Made by a program: the position numbers and the translations under genes
Assembly: GCA_019454405.1 (NCBI GenBank)
Contig: JACFOH010000001.1
Coordinates: 18,464-82,463, forward strand
Origin: Promineifilum sp.
GTDB taxonomy: Bacteria > Chloroflexota > Anaerolineae > Promineifilales > Promineifilaceae
Direction of reading: 5' to 3'
DNA: 64,000 nt
In this document: piece by piece, positions 7,910 to 17,504 of the stretch
How positions within the stretch are numbered: the first letter of the stretch is position 1
Layout of the letters: each line of letters begins with the position of its first letter
Notes under the pieces: generated by a model
Database searches by the model: none
What the model was told of the DNA's origin: nothing
The model's input: the letters and a program-made list of their open reading frames with translations, nothing else

Positions 7910-8800
7910 ATGTGGGATACATTTATCGTTAACCCCATGATCAATGCCCTGCTATTCTTTTATGATTTGCTGGGCAACAACTTTATTCTGGCGATCGCCG
8001 TTTTCACGGTCGTGATTCGTGTCATCACGCTGCCGCTCAATATGCGTCAGCAGCGATCCATGATCAAGACTCAGGAAATGCAGCCGCAGATCCAGGCGAT
8101 TCAGAAGAAGTACCGAGATAATCCTCAGAAAATGCAGGAGGAGTTTCGGAAGATTGGCTATAACCCGGCCGATACCTTGACCGGATGTTTGCCGACCCTC
8201 ATCCAGTTCCCGATCCTGATCGGCCTCTACCGCGCCATTATCATTGTGTTAGGCTCGACACCGCAATCCCTGTTTGAATTGGTGCCGCGTGTCTATTCGT
8301 CGATCAACCTGGCGGGCCTGATCCCTGTCGAGAATAAATTCCTCTGGATGAACCTGAGCCAGCCGGACACCCTCTTCATACTGCCCATCGTTGTATTTGG
8401 TAGTATGTTCCTGCAACAGAAACTGCTAACGCCTTCCACGCCGGCGAATGACCAGAAGGATAATCCGGCGGCGGCGATGAACCAGTCAATGCAATATACT
8501 ATGCCGTTGATGTTCGGCTTCTTCTCGTTGCAGTTCCCGGCCGGCCTGTCCATCTACTTCATCCTGGCCAACGTCATCGGTATCGCCCAGGGCCTCTACA
8601 TGCGTCACGTTATTGACAAGGAGAAGGCTGAGCTTGCTGCGCGCGGCAAGACGGGAACCCCCTACATCATCGATGCCGAGGATGACAAGCCGGCTCCGTC
8701 GAAGAGTAAGGCACCGGCCAATAGTTCGGGCGGGAGCAAGAGCAAATCAAGCAGCAGCCAGACCAGCTCTAGTCGCAAGAAGCGCTCTGCGAAACGGTGA
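7910..8800 (+). CDS. yidC: membrane protein insertase YidC/Oxa1/SpoIIIJ
   Basis: Inserts proteins into the cytoplasmic membrane, alone or with SecYEG. The 296-residue protein is the short form without a large periplasmic domain. It has the hydrophilic-groove arginine in the first core transmembrane segment (VVIRVITLPL, Arg37), the cytoplasmic helical hairpin QPQIQAIQKKYRDNPQKMQEE, then CLPTLIQFPILIGLYRAI and PLMFGFFSLQFPAGLSIYF. The C-terminal 45 residues are Lys/Ser-rich and could contact the ribosome. There is no lipobox, unlike SpoIIIJ. jag follows after 6 bases. Confidence 0.96.
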   Translation: MWDTFIVNPMINALLFFYDLLGNNFILAIAVFTVVIRVITLPLNMRQQRSMIKTQEMQPQIQAIQKKYRDNPQKMQEEFRKIGYNPADTLTGCLPTLIQFPILIGLYRAIIIVLGSTPQSLFELVPRVYSSINLAGLIPVENKFLWMNLSQPDTLFILPIVVFGSMFLQQKLLTPSTPANDQKDNPAAAMNQSMQYTMPLMFGFFSLQFPAGLSIYFILANVIGIAQGLYMRHVIDKEKAELAARGKTGTPYIIDAEDDKPAPSKSKAPANSSGGSKSKSSSSQTSSSRKKRSAKR

Positions 8801-8806
8801 TCGACC

Positions 8807-9625
8807 ATGGCATCATTCTCTGGTAAGGAAATTGAATCTCGCGGACCGACCGTTGACGCGGCCGTCGCCGCTGGGCTGCTTCGCCTGGGTCTCGAACGCA
8901 ATGATGTAGACGTGATTGTGATCGACGAAGGGAGTCGTGGCCTTCTAGGTATCGGTAGCCGTGAGGCGATCGTTCGCCTTATCGCGAACCTACCCGCTGC
9001 CGCCCCATCTCCTGCTACACCTCCGCCTGCTCCGCCGAAACCGATTGTTAAGCAAGCGCCGCCGCCCTCCAAGCCGGCCAGTAAACAATCTGCGCCGGCG
9101 GAACATGATGATGACGGCGAATCTACCGTCCCGGCTGATACGACTGAAGAACTTGAAGATGAGCAGCAGGCGGCTGTGGAAGTGCTCTCCGCGCTTTTGG
9201 AGAAGATGCGCGTCGATGCCGAGATCTCCAGTTATGTTACGGAGCCGGATGATCTAACCAGCCAGCGCGTCAATATTGTTGATATCAAGGGGGAGGATCT
9301 TGGCATCCTCATCGGTCCTCGAGGCGAGACGCTCGACTCGCTCCAATTCCTCAGCCGCCTGATGGTGGCTCATAAGCTTCATCGTCGGGCCAACTTCGTC
9401 GTCGATGTCGAGGGCTTCCGCAAGCGACGCGAGCAGGCGCTGACGCGTCTGGCCGAGCGCATGGCTGACAAAGCGCGTCAGCGGAATGAGCCGATTACAC
9501 TCGAGCCGATGTCGGCTTATGAGCGTCGTATCATTCACATGACTCTGCGTGATTCTTCCGATGTCTATACTGAGAGCACCGGCGAGGGCAAGCAGCGCCG
9601 CGTGCGCATCTTCCCCAAGAAGTAA
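8807..9625 (+). CDS. jag: Jag/KhpB RNA-binding protein (Jag-N, KH, R3H)
   Basis: A 272-residue RNA-binding protein paired with yidC as in spoIIIJ-jag. Order of domains: Jag-N (about 3-55, GKEIESRGPTVDAAVAAGL to GLLGIGSREAIVRL), a proline- and alanine-rich linker (60-90), an acidic patch, a KH domain with the GxxG loop (ILIGPRGETLDSLQ), and a C-terminal R3H domain (ITLEPMSAYERRIIHMTL). KhpB homologues regulate cell elongation and division in streptococci. Last gene of the operon, ended by the hairpin at 9652-9690. Confidence 0.95.
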   Translation: MASFSGKEIESRGPTVDAAVAAGLLRLGLERNDVDVIVIDEGSRGLLGIGSREAIVRLIANLPAAAPSPATPPPAPPKPIVKQAPPPSKPASKQSAPAEHDDDGESTVPADTTEELEDEQQAAVEVLSALLEKMRVDAEISSYVTEPDDLTSQRVNIVDIKGEDLGILIGPRGETLDSLQFLSRLMVAHKLHRRANFVVDVEGFRKRREQALTRLAERMADKARQRNEPITLEPMSAYERRIIHMTLRDSSDVYTESTGEGKQRRVRIFPKK

Positions 9626-9651
9626 CGCGCTGCTTGCTATCCAGAAAATAG

Positions 9652-9690
9652 AACGGTCGTGCCTATGACTACAGGCACGACCGTTTTGCT
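9652..9690. terminator. bidirectional terminator between jag and serA
   Basis: AACGGTCGTGCCT (9652-9664) and AGGCACGACCGTT (9673-9685) form a perfect 13-bp stem with an 8-base loop, followed by T-rich sequence on the plus strand and by TTCTATTTTC on the minus strand. It serves the converging jag and serA genes. Confidence 0.85.
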
Positions 9691-9715
9691 TTGTTGGGTA
9701 AATGCCCCGAGATGA

Positions 9716-11302
9716 TTAGAGCTTCACAACTCTGACCTGCGTCACGGCTTCGATCCGGGCGAGTTCGTTTAGAGTGGCTTCGGGCGGCTCGTTATCGAGG
9801 GTGATAAAGGAGAGCGCTTCGCCCCCCGGCTTGACACGGCCTAAACGCCATTCGCCGATATTGATCTTATGGTCGGCTAATAGCGTCCCGACCTGACCGA
9901 TGACTCCGGGAACGTCCCGATTCTGCATAATAAGAATAATCCCCTCGGGGCGGACCTCCAGCCGATACTCGTCAACCTGCACGATACGCGGTTCGCTGCC
10001 GCCAAATAGTACGCCTCCGATTAGTCGTTGGCCGCCCTTCCAGATTGCTCGACAGGAGACCAGGTTAGGGTAGTCCAGTCCAACAAGTCCCATTGTCTGC
10101 GTGGTTGTCAGGCCTGCTTTATTGGCCAATATCGGCGCATTGACATAATTAACCGGCACGTCACTCGTGGATTCCAGCACGCCTTTTAGCAGGCCTACGC
10201 CAATGGCTCGTACAAGCCGGCCGACCGCATCGCCATGAACCTGAATCTCTAGCCGTGTGATAGGTCCTTCGGCTATGGCTGCATGAAACCGGCCAATAGT
10301 TTCTGCCAATTCCAGATATGGCTTGACGGTGGCGAAATCTCCATTGAGTTCGAAGGACAGGTTGACTGCGTGTGAAAAATCTGTGCCACGCAGCGCCGAC
10401 ACTACCTGCCTGGCGATCATCGTGCCGACTTCCTGCTCTGCTTCATGGGTGCTCGCGCCGAGGTGGGGGATGTGGATGACATTGGGCAGACCGATGAGTG
10501 GATGGTCGGGGGGAGGCGGCTCGCTAGAGTAGACATCGATGGCCGCGGCCGCCAGCTTGCCGCTCTTCAATGCGGCCGCTAACGCCTGTTCGTCTACCAG
10601 CTTGCCTCGAGCAGTATTAATTAAGATAGCTCCGTCCTTCATCCGGCCAATCGTTTCTTCGTTGATGAGTTGAGTTGTTTCCGGCGTCAGGGTAGCATGA
10701 AGCGTCACGTAATCTGATTGAGCCAGCAGATCGTCGAGGTCGACTAACAAGATGCCAAACTCGCGCGCTGTTTCTTCAAAGGCCCAGGGGTCGTAGGCCA
10801 GTACGTCCATGCCGAAGGCCCTGGCTCGTTCAGCTACCAGTTTGCCTACTCGTCCGAATCCGATGCAACCCAGGACCTTATGATGGAGTTGATTGCCGAT
10901 GAACTCGTTACGTCGCCATTCGCCAGCTTTCAAGGAGTCGTGCGCCGGGAGGATATTGCGGCTGACCGCCAGCATCAAGGCCATCGTCAATTCAGCTCGG
11001 GCCAGGCTGTTTGCGCCTGGTGTATTCATGACGAGGATGCCCCGCATTGAGGCGGCTTTGATATCGATATTATCGATTCCTACGCCGGCGCGCCCTACCA
11101 CACGTAATTTCCCGGCGGCGGCCAATACGTCATCCGTCACTTCTGTGCCGCTACGGACGACTAATGCGTCGTATTCGGGGATGATGTCGATCAGCCCATC
11201 CCGGCTTAGGTCTGTGTGGATATCTACGCGGACGTCTGGATATTTACTCAATTCGTCGAGCGCGGCCGCGCCCAGTTTGTCGGAAACGAGTATGCGATAC
11301 AT
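9716..11302 (-). CDS. serA: D-3-phosphoglycerate dehydrogenase, long form with ACT domain
   Basis: First enzyme of serine biosynthesis: 3-phosphoglycerate to 3-phosphohydroxypyruvate with NAD. The 528 residues match the long type: substrate domain, Rossmann domain (GCIGFGRVGKLVAERA, about 145-160), the catalytic His in IPHLGAST, an intervening ASB domain (about 315-450) and a C-terminal ACT domain (from VDEYRLEVRPEGIILIMQNRD). Start ATG at 11302. The serB-like gene lies 62 bases upstream on the same strand, so the two steps of the pathway are neighbours. Confidence 0.96.
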   Translation of the reverse strand: MYRILVSDKLGAAALDELSKYPDVRVDIHTDLSRDGLIDIIPEYDALVVRSGTEVTDDVLAAAGKLRVVGRAGVGIDNIDIKAASMRGILVMNTPGANSLARAELTMALMLAVSRNILPAHDSLKAGEWRRNEFIGNQLHHKVLGCIGFGRVGKLVAERARAFGMDVLAYDPWAFEETAREFGILLVDLDDLLAQSDYVTLHATLTPETTQLINEETIGRMKDGAILINTARGKLVDEQALAAALKSGKLAAAAIDVYSSEPPPPDHPLIGLPNVIHIPHLGASTHEAEQEVGTMIARQVVSALRGTDFSHAVNLSFELNGDFATVKPYLELAETIGRFHAAIAEGPITRLEIQVHGDAVGRLVRAIGVGLLKGVLESTSDVPVNYVNAPILANKAGLTTTQTMGLVGLDYPNLVSCRAIWKGGQRLIGGVLFGGSEPRIVQVDEYRLEVRPEGIILIMQNRDVPGVIGQVGTLLADHKINIGEWRLGRVKPGGEALSFITLDNEPPEATLNELARIEAVTQVRVVKL

Positions 11303-11364
11303 CGCTAAATCACCTCATCATCGAGATGTTTGGATTGAAGACGATGAATAACTCGACCTGTCCC

Positions 11365-12201
11365 TTACTGCGGGTCAAGTAACGCTTTCTGGAACCTTGA
11401 TTCGAGTTGTTCATCATTAAAGGTTATGGCTCCTTGATGGAGTAAATGTCTGACTTTGGAAGCAAGCAATTGGTATTCCGTGGTCCATGTGCCCAGGGTG
11501 CGCAACGCCCCTGGCCCACCGGCCAGCGCTAGTAAAGGGGCCAGACTCTGGCTCTCAAGATAGGCCGGCGCGGCTTCCCGAACCTTCGCCCTGGCGGCTA
11601 CGCCACCGTATCCGACAAATAGATCGACTGCTTCCGCAGCGTGATAGTCGCTCATGCCGTCTCCGATCAGTAGTGAGCGGCCGCGCTGATCGCCCATTAA
11701 CTCTCGAACGATTTGTGCCTTGCCGTCACTAACGGTCAGCGCCCCTGCTGTATAGGTCAAATAGAGTTGGTCGTCTGTTTGCGGTCCCTCCCACCATTGA
11801 CCTGATAGCTCGTTATAGGCGATGTGGACGGCTCGGATTCGATCGCGCGGCACGCCCAGAGAGATGCCAAACTCAGCAACTGGTTCGAGCAACCCGCCGC
11901 TGATGATATAGACCTTGTGACCCAATTTGTGGAGCGCATCGATAACCAGATCCGCATCTTCCACCATGTGCCGCTTGTAGGCATTTCGTAAATCGAAGAC
12001 TTGCCGGCGAGTGGGTTTCAATGCTTGCAGTCGCTCGGCATAGATCTCATCCAGATCGACCTCGCCATCCATGGCCGCCTGAGTCAAGGCTTCCACTCGC
12101 CGGCGTTTATCTTCGGTGTCAGCCAGCACATCGATGCCCTCGATCGTGGTCAGAGTGGAATCACAATCGAAAAAAACATGTTCAAAGGGTGGCCAGCGCA
12201 T
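11365..12201 (-). CDS. HAD-IB family phosphatase, probable phosphoserine phosphatase
   Basis: A HAD hydrolase with motif I FDCDSTLTT (nucleophile Asp12, acid Asp14 counted from this start), motif II IISGG, a Lys in VSDGKAQIV and motif IV LIGDGMSDYHAAEAVD. DCDST followed by EGID is the SerB type of cap and active site. Its position next to serA supports phosphoserine phosphatase, the last step of serine synthesis, but other HAD-IB phosphatases look alike, so no symbol is given. ATG 12201 (MRWPPFEHVF) is preferred over a GTG at 12240, because 13 extra residues precede the conserved strand without homology. Confidence 0.8.
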   Translation of the reverse strand: MRWPPFEHVFFDCDSTLTTIEGIDVLADTEDKRRRVEALTQAAMDGEVDLDEIYAERLQALKPTRRQVFDLRNAYKRHMVEDADLVIDALHKLGHKVYIISGGLLEPVAEFGISLGVPRDRIRAVHIAYNELSGQWWEGPQTDDQLYLTYTAGALTVSDGKAQIVRELMGDQRGRSLLIGDGMSDYHAAEAVDLFVGYGGVAARAKVREAAPAYLESQSLAPLLALAGGPGALRTLGTWTTEYQLLASKVRHLLHQGAITFNDEQLESRFQKALLDPQ

Positions 12202-12298
12202 AATGAATACCTGAGCTTGATACACGAGGTGTGCGACCACGATCGGTTCGTGACTGCCTTACGCTCGTGATGAATTTTCCTGGTCGAAAGTTTATCTG

Positions 12299-13231
12299 CT
12301 ATTGAATGACTCTTCCAGATGTGGACGATGTGAGGTGTTGCTCCACTAGTCGAGTTAACCCCTCATGAAGTGAAACACGAGCTCGCCACCCGATCAGCCT
12401 GGCCGTGTGCTCTATGTCAGCCGCTTGCCGCGCGACTTCGCCAGGTCGATCGGTTAAAGCGCCGATCTTCGGACGGCCGCCGTGTCCGACCAATCGGTAT
12501 ATTCGCTCAACTACCTCGCGCACGCTGGTCGATTGACCGCTACCCAATTCAACGGTTTCGCCCGGTGGCAACTCTGCATTCAGTAGCGTCAGGAGGCCCG
12601 CCACGACGTCGTCGATGTAGATCCAGTCTTTTTCCTGCTCTCCCGAGGTCATCGAGAATTCGTCGCCCGCCAGCGCTGCGTTCAACGCAGACGGGACCAA
12701 CAGATTGGCCGGTTGGCCGGGACCATACGCCTGGAAGATCATCGCCCCATGAATGGGCCACCGCGAGGTGCGCGCGTACATGCGGCAGAATGTCCAGGCT
12801 GCCGATTTGCTGGCTGCATAGACGTTCATCGCCACTCGTTCGCCTGGCGTTCGCGCCACGATCAGTTGTTTCACGTCTAATCCATCTGATTCGAAGCAGG
12901 CTCGCAGGAGATTCAATGTGCCCTCCACATTGTGACTGAGAGCCATATTGACGTCGAGGAATGGATCGCTGACACCGGCGGCGGCCAAATGGAGTACCCG
13001 ATCCGGCCGAGCCTGCCGTACGGCATGGGCCGTGTGCTGGTAATCACGAAGATCAGCGTAGGCCACATGATATCGCGAGCGTAATTCATCCAGCGGCGCG
13101 GGAAGGGGGCGAGCGTCGGCGGGCTGTCCTCGCAGCAGAAGCGTGACGTCGGCTTGCTCCGTCAATTGGGGGACAAGAGCACGAGCGATGAAGCCGGATC
13201 CTCCGGTGACGAGGATACGCGTGCGGCTCAT
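12299..13231 (-). CDS. NAD-dependent epimerase/dehydratase (extended SDR)
   Basis: 310-residue extended SDR with the NAD loop TGGSGFIARALV at the N-terminus and YAASKSAAW as the YxxxK catalytic pair. The middle has DWIYIDDVVAGLLTLL and ELGSGQSTSVREVVERI, common in nucleoside-diphosphate-sugar epimerases and reductases. The start overlaps the stop of the RfbG-like gene by four bases, so the two are coupled and probably act in sequence on one nucleotide sugar. The exact sugar is not decidable from motifs. Confidence 0.8.
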   Translation of the reverse strand: MSRTRILVTGGSGFIARALVPQLTEQADVTLLLRGQPADARPLPAPLDELRSRYHVAYADLRDYQHTAHAVRQARPDRVLHLAAAGVSDPFLDVNMALSHNVEGTLNLLRACFESDGLDVKQLIVARTPGERVAMNVYAASKSAAWTFCRMYARTSRWPIHGAMIFQAYGPGQPANLLVPSALNAALAGDEFSMTSGEQEKDWIYIDDVVAGLLTLLNAELPPGETVELGSGQSTSVREVVERIYRLVGHGGRPKIGALTDRPGEVARQAADIEHTARLIGWRARVSLHEGLTRLVEQHLTSSTSGRVIQ

Positions 13232-14220
13232 AGATTGAGATACGATTGATACCAGGCCATCGTTTCTTTCAAGCCTTCAGCCAGGGTATATTGTGGGGCC
13301 CAGCCCAGCGTCTGTGTCGCTCGCTCGGGACTGAGGTATTCATCCAATATCTCGTGCCTCACTTCATCGAGGATAATAGGCTCGAGTTCCGGGTAGTCTG
13401 ATTGTGCGATGATGGTCTGGACGGCTTCCAGAGCCGAGGTGCCACATCCCGATCCAAGATTGAACGGCCGTCCGCGCACTTCCGGCTCGGTAAGCCTTTC
13501 GGCCAACATGAGATAGCCTCGTACTGCATCAGCCACGTATAGATAGTCACGTCGGAACGAACCGTTGGAACGAAGAACTGGAGGCTCTTGATTCAGGACA
13601 CTCTTGATCGTCCCCGGGATGAGGCGATTCCAATTCAGATCGCCGCCGCCAAATAAATTCGAACAGCGTGTGACCGCGATGGCCAGCTCATACGTGTGGG
13701 CGAATGATTGGGCGATCAGATCGGCACAACTTTTGGATACTTCATAAGGATGCCGCCCCTGCAAAGGATAATCTTCGTGGTAGGGCAGGTCGAGCTGTTC
13801 GCCGTAGGCTTTTTCGCTGCTGGCCACTACGACACCACGCACTGAAGGTGTGTGTCGTATGGCCTCCAGCAGTAACCACGTGCCGCGAATATTGGTTTCG
13901 AAAGTCTCGATCGGCTCGCGATTGGCCACGCTGACGATGGTTTGCCCGGCCAGATGAAAGACCGTGTCGATTTTTCGCTCCGCCAGAGAGCGTCTCAGGA
14001 GATCATAGTTGAGCAGATCGCCCGCTATTTGATCGATATGATCAATGAGACCCGTGCGAACGAGTTGAGAATCCGGTTCGAGCGTCCGGATGAGACCGGT
14101 AACGGCCGCGCCCTGTTTCAGCAACGCGGCCGTTAGCCAGGACCCTAGAAAGCCGGTGCAGCCGGTGATAAATACCCGCCGCCCGCGCCAGAAACTATCT
14201 TCGAACTCCGGTTGGCTCAA
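13228..14220 (-). CDS. CDP-glucose 4,6-dehydratase-like nucleotide-sugar dehydratase
   Basis: 330-residue extended SDR. The opening FWRGRRVFITGCTGFLGSWL matches the RfbG (CDP-glucose 4,6-dehydratase) pattern; the catalytic YEVSKSCADLI and the later SNLFGGGDLNWNRLIPG and RRDYLYVADAVRGYL also follow that family more than GDP-mannose dehydratase. It makes a 4-keto-6-deoxy sugar nucleotide for surface polysaccharide or glycans. The start is TTG 14220 behind AAGGA. It sits between folD and a coupled epimerase. Confidence 0.75.
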   Translation of the reverse strand: MSQPEFEDSFWRGRRVFITGCTGFLGSWLTAALLKQGAAVTGLIRTLEPDSQLVRTGLIDHIDQIAGDLLNYDLLRRSLAERKIDTVFHLAGQTIVSVANREPIETFETNIRGTWLLLEAIRHTPSVRGVVVASSEKAYGEQLDLPYHEDYPLQGRHPYEVSKSCADLIAQSFAHTYELAIAVTRCSNLFGGGDLNWNRLIPGTIKSVLNQEPPVLRSNGSFRRDYLYVADAVRGYLMLAERLTEPEVRGRPFNLGSGCGTSALEAVQTIIAQSDYPELEPIILDEVRHEILDEYLSPERATQTLGWAPQYTLAEGLKETMAWYQSYLNL

Positions 14221-14248
14221 AAGTTAGTTCCTTGAGGATGCAGAACCA

Positions 14249-15139
14249 TTAATTGCCTTGCTTGGCGAGGGCGATCTCGGCCGCTCGGAGCGTGTTCTTC
14301 ATCAGCATAGCGATGGTCATCGGGCCAACGCCACCGGGTACGGGCGTGATGGCTCCAGCGACTTCTTTGGCTGACTCGAAATCTACATCGCCGACCAATC
14401 GATAGCCACGCTTGGCAGTCGGATCTTCCTTCTGGTTGATACCGACGTCGATGACGGCCGCGCCCGGCTTGAGCATGTCGCCAGTGATCATCTCGGCCCG
14501 GCCGATAGCAGCGATGACGATGTCGGCCCGGCGGATGTGGTCGGCCAGGTCGCGCGTACGGCTGTGGCAGATGGTGACTGTCGCGTCACGTTTCTGTAGC
14601 AGCATCGCCACCGGCAGGCCGACGATATTGGAACGGCCAACGACCACCGCCTCGGCTCCCTTGATCGGGATACCGCTTTCCTCCAGTAAGACGATGCAGC
14701 CGTAGGGTGTGCAAGGGATGAAAAGCGGGTCGCGTCCCTTCATGGCCAGCCGGCCGATATTGACCGGATGGAATCCGTCGACATCCTTCTCCAGGCTGAT
14801 CGAGTTGAGGACGGCCTCTTCATCGAGATGCTTTGGCAAAGGTAACTGGACGAGGATTCCGTTCACAGTGGGATCGGCATTGAGTGAGGAGACGAGGCTC
14901 TCTACCTGCTCCTGAGTAGCGTCGGCAGGTAGCTCATGACCGATCGAGCGGATCCCCAGTTCTTCGCAGGTCTTACGCTTGCTACGGACGTAGGTGTTTG
15001 AAGCAGGATCATCACCAACCAGGACAGTTGCCAGTCCAGGCGTATACCCGTGTTCTTCTTTCATACGGGCTACTGCTTGGCGAACTTGTTCGCGCATTTT
15101 CTCGGCAATGGCCTTGCCATCGATAATAGAAGCTGTCAT
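14249..15139 (-). CDS. folD: bifunctional methylenetetrahydrofolate dehydrogenase/cyclohydrolase
   Basis: Interconverts methylene-, methenyl- and 10-formyl-tetrahydrofolate. The 296-residue protein has the catalytic Tyr50 and Lys54 ([15 protein letters not shown]), [10 protein letters not shown], the NADP-binding [16 protein letters not shown] and the C-terminal signature [18 protein letters not shown]. The ATG at 15139 follows GGAAGG. Linked on the same strand to serine synthesis genes, the source of its one-carbon units. Confidence 0.97.
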   Translation of the reverse strand: MTASIIDGKAIAEKMREQVRQAVARMKEEHGYTPGLATVLVGDDPASNTYVRSKRKTCEELGIRSIGHELPADATQEQVESLVSSLNADPTVNGILVQLPLPKHLDEEAVLNSISLEKDVDGFHPVNIGRLAMKGRDPLFIPCTPYGCIVLLEESGIPIKGAEAVVVGRSNIVGLPVAMLLQKRDATVTICHSRTRDLADHIRRADIVIAAIGRAEMITGDMLKPGAAVIDVGINQKEDPTAKRGYRLVGDVDFESAKEVAGAITPVPGGVGPMTIAMLMKNTLRAAEIALAKQGN

Positions 15140-15162
15140 TTGTTTACCTTCCTATCAAAATG

Positions 15163-15192
15163 AAAAAAGCCTCCACTTGTGATGAGAGGCTT
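15163..15192 (-). terminator. terminator of the 65-aa membrane protein gene
   Basis: On the minus strand AAGCCTC and GAGGCTT (15192-15186 and 15173-15167) form a 7-bp stem followed by a run of T residues. It sits between the small membrane gene and folD, so folD may need its own promoter or read-through. Confidence 0.65.
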
Positions 15193-15224
15193 GGATTTTA
15201 AAAAGAGGAGAAGGGAGGAGGTCC

Positions 15225-15422
15225 CTACTTCGGCAGAAGATTGGTGCCCATGAATTTATCGAGCCAGATGCCACAAACGATGGCCAGCGATAGAGCCGTA
15301 AAGAAGGTGTAGATAGGACCGTATTCGGCCGGTGATGTGCCGATGAGCATGGTGATCAGTACCGTCAGACCGAATCCTACCGCGAGTGAAATCGCTGCCA
15401 GAAGGAGCCGTTTTACCAGCAT
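15225..15422 (-). CDS. small two-helix membrane protein
   Basis: A 65-residue protein of unknown function with two hydrophobic segments (LLLAAISLAVGFGLTVLITMLI and FFTALSLAIVCGIWL) and a short polar end. The ATG at 15422 stands 9 bases after GGAGG; an upstream GTG (15428) would be only 3 bases from it and is rejected. Good ribosome binding site plus a terminator argue that the gene is real. No neighbour gives a role. Confidence 0.6.
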   Translation of the reverse strand: MLVKRLLLAAISLAVGFGLTVLITMLIGTSPAEYGPIYTFFTALSLAIVCGIWLDKFMGTNLLPK

Positions 15423-15569
15423 GTGCACTTGCCTCCAGTTGTGTATTCCATCACAAACACGGCAATTGTAGCAGATTGCCGCACAATCGCAAGATTTTTG
15501 GCGTTGCGCTGGCCGTCCCTTGGATATCAGGAAACCATTAGATAATTACCTAACATTTTGGAGGATTTG

Positions 15570-15578
15570 TGTTATAAT
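15570..15578 (+). promoter_or_regulatory. extended -10 promoter of the first ABC exporter operon
   Basis: TGT-TATAAT, an extended -10 element with a perfect hexamer at 15573-15578. It overlaps the longest possible reading frame of the ABC gene, which supports the later GTG start and leaves a leader of about 100 bases. Confidence 0.65.
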
Positions 15579-15683
15579 ACGGATCACGATCTATTTTCAA
15601 CCTCAAGATGTCAAACCGATCTACCTCGCTCTCTATGGATGTTTTCGGTTTGCGTTCATAAAACCCACGCAGGGGGTAATCGC

Positions 15684-17501
15684 GTGACGGAACAACAAAC
15701 AACGAGTAACCGGCGCAAAGTTGATACCAACTGGCGGCTTCTCGGTTACTTACGGCCCTATGGCCCTCAGGTTTTAATTGCTTATGCGGCTATGTTGTTG
15801 GGGACGGGCCTCAACCTCATCGTCCCCAAGATCATCGCTTGGGCAATTGATTTCGGCTTGTCAGAAGGGCGAGCGTCGACGCTCATCAAAGCTGGAGCCA
15901 TCATCATGGCTATCGCTCTGGTTCGTGGCGTGCTCGGTTTTGCCCAAAGGTATTATGGTGAATGGCTGACCCACCGTGTCGCTTATGATCTGCGCAGTGA
16001 TTTTTACAATGCGGTTCAATACCAGCCCTTCGAATTCCATGACCAGAGTCACACCGGCGACCTTATGAGTCGAGCCACGGGGGATATCACCGAGGCCCAG
16101 CAATTTGCCGGTATTGGCTTAATGGATCTCCTGTCCAGCCTCTTGCTGTTATTTGGCGTTGTTGGCGCGATGTTGCTTCAATCAGTGCCGTTGGCGCTTC
16201 TGGCGATGATCCCGTTTCCTGTCCTCCTTTACGTGACCATCCGTTTCGGGATGACCGTAGAGCCGATGTTCAAACGCATCCAGTATCAAATGGGCGTCCT
16301 GTCGACTGTTATGCAGGAGAGCCTGACGGGTATCCATGTCGTTAAAGCGTTCGCCCGCGAGCCACATGAGCTAAGTAAGTTCGATCGCGAGAATAACGAA
16401 TGGTATGACCAACGATCGGGCGTGATCAAGACGTGGGGCAACAACTGGCCATTCATGACTTTTCTAATCATGATGAGCATTTTCTTGCTGCTCTTTTTTG
16501 CTGGACCATCAGCTCTGAGAGGGGATATCACGGTCGGCGCGTTGTTTGCCCTGATTTCCTATGTGTTGATGCTTAATACGCCGGTCCAGCGCCTGGGCTT
16601 TCTGGTCAACCTGGCTGCGACCGCCGGGGCCAGCGCGTCTCGTGTCTTCGAGATCATAGACTTGCCTCGTGAAGTTGTCGATCGGCCAGACGCCTTGCCT
16701 CTTTCGGCTCCGAAGGGTGATATCCAGTTTGAGCATGTCTCTTTCAGCTATCATGATGGACAGTCTGTTCTGACTGATATCGACTTTCATGCCCGAGCCG
16801 GGGAGCGTATCGCGCTCATTGGGCCGACGGGCAGCGGCAAATCGACTATTACTCATCTCATTCCTCGTTTCTACGATGTAACCGGTGGACGGGTCCTGGT
16901 AGATGGCCATGATGTCCGCGATCTCCAACTCAAGAGCCTGCGTGGTATCACAGGGATCGTGCTTCAGGAACCTTTCCTTTTTAGCCAAACTGTCGGCGAG
17001 AATATCGCCTACGGCCGTGTTGACGCCACGATGGACGAAATCATCGCCGCCGCCAAAATCGCGCGCGCCCATGAATTCATCCTCGAGCTGGAAAATGGAT
17101 ACGACACACGCGTCGGCGAGCGCGGGACGACACTGAGCGGTGGGCAGAAACAACGCATCGCTATCGCCCGCGCGGTGCTGGCCGATCCACGTATCCTCAT
17201 CCTTGACGATTCCACCAGTAGCGTAGACACCGAAACTGAATATCTCATCCAGGAAGCGCTGTCCGAGTTGATGGAGGGGCGAACTACTTTCATCATCGCT
17301 CAGCGACTTTTGACTCTTAAACATGCCGATTGCATCTTCGTCGTTCAGCATGGGCAAATTGTCGAACGAGGGACGCACGAAGAGCTGCTGGCCAATGAGG
17401 GACTTTATCGACAAATCTATGATCTCCAGCTGCGGGATCAGGAAGAATTTGTGGTTCTGCAAGACAAGTTGGCCATTGCGAGCGGTAATCGAGAGGCTTA
17501 A
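15684..17501 (+). CDS. ABC exporter half-transporter, degenerate-NBD subunit
   Basis: Type IV exporter half: six transmembrane segments (about 20-310 of 605 residues) and a C-terminal ATPase. Walker A is GPTGSGKST and the signature is canonical LSGGQKQ. The residue after Walker B is Asp (ILILDDSTSSVD) instead of the catalytic Glu, and the switch His is Gln (FIIAQRL). This is the degenerate half of a heterodimer such as TM287/288 or BmrCD. The start GTG 15684 follows AGGGGG; a longer frame from 15558 includes the promoter. The partner begins 3 bases after the stop. Substrate unknown, often drugs or lipids. Confidence 0.9.
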   Translation: MTEQQTTSNRRKVDTNWRLLGYLRPYGPQVLIAYAAMLLGTGLNLIVPKIIAWAIDFGLSEGRASTLIKAGAIIMAIALVRGVLGFAQRYYGEWLTHRVAYDLRSDFYNAVQYQPFEFHDQSHTGDLMSRATGDITEAQQFAGIGLMDLLSSLLLLFGVVGAMLLQSVPLALLAMIPFPVLLYVTIRFGMTVEPMFKRIQYQMGVLSTVMQESLTGIHVVKAFAREPHELSKFDRENNEWYDQRSGVIKTWGNNWPFMTFLIMMSIFLLLFFAGPSALRGDITVGALFALISYVLMLNTPVQRLGFLVNLAATAGASASRVFEIIDLPREVVDRPDALPLSAPKGDIQFEHVSFSYHDGQSVLTDIDFHARAGERIALIGPTGSGKSTITHLIPRFYDVTGGRVLVDGHDVRDLQLKSLRGITGIVLQEPFLFSQTVGENIAYGRVDATMDEIIAAAKIARAHEFILELENGYDTRVGERGTTLSGGQKQRIAIARAVLADPRILILDDSTSSVDTETEYLIQEALSELMEGRTTFIIAQRLLTLKHADCIFVVQHGQIVERGTHEELLANEGLYRQIYDLQLRDQEEFVVLQDKLAIASGNREA

Positions 17502-17504
17502 TCC

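Noticed and set aside
4362..9625. Replication origin near rpmH/rnpA
   Set aside because: The gene set is often close to oriC, but no dnaA or dnaN and no cluster of DnaA boxes is seen here.
15558..15683. In-frame N-terminal extension of the first ABC exporter gene
   Set aside because: It contains the TGT-TATAAT promoter element and lacks homology to the family, and GTG 15684 has a strong AGGGGG site.
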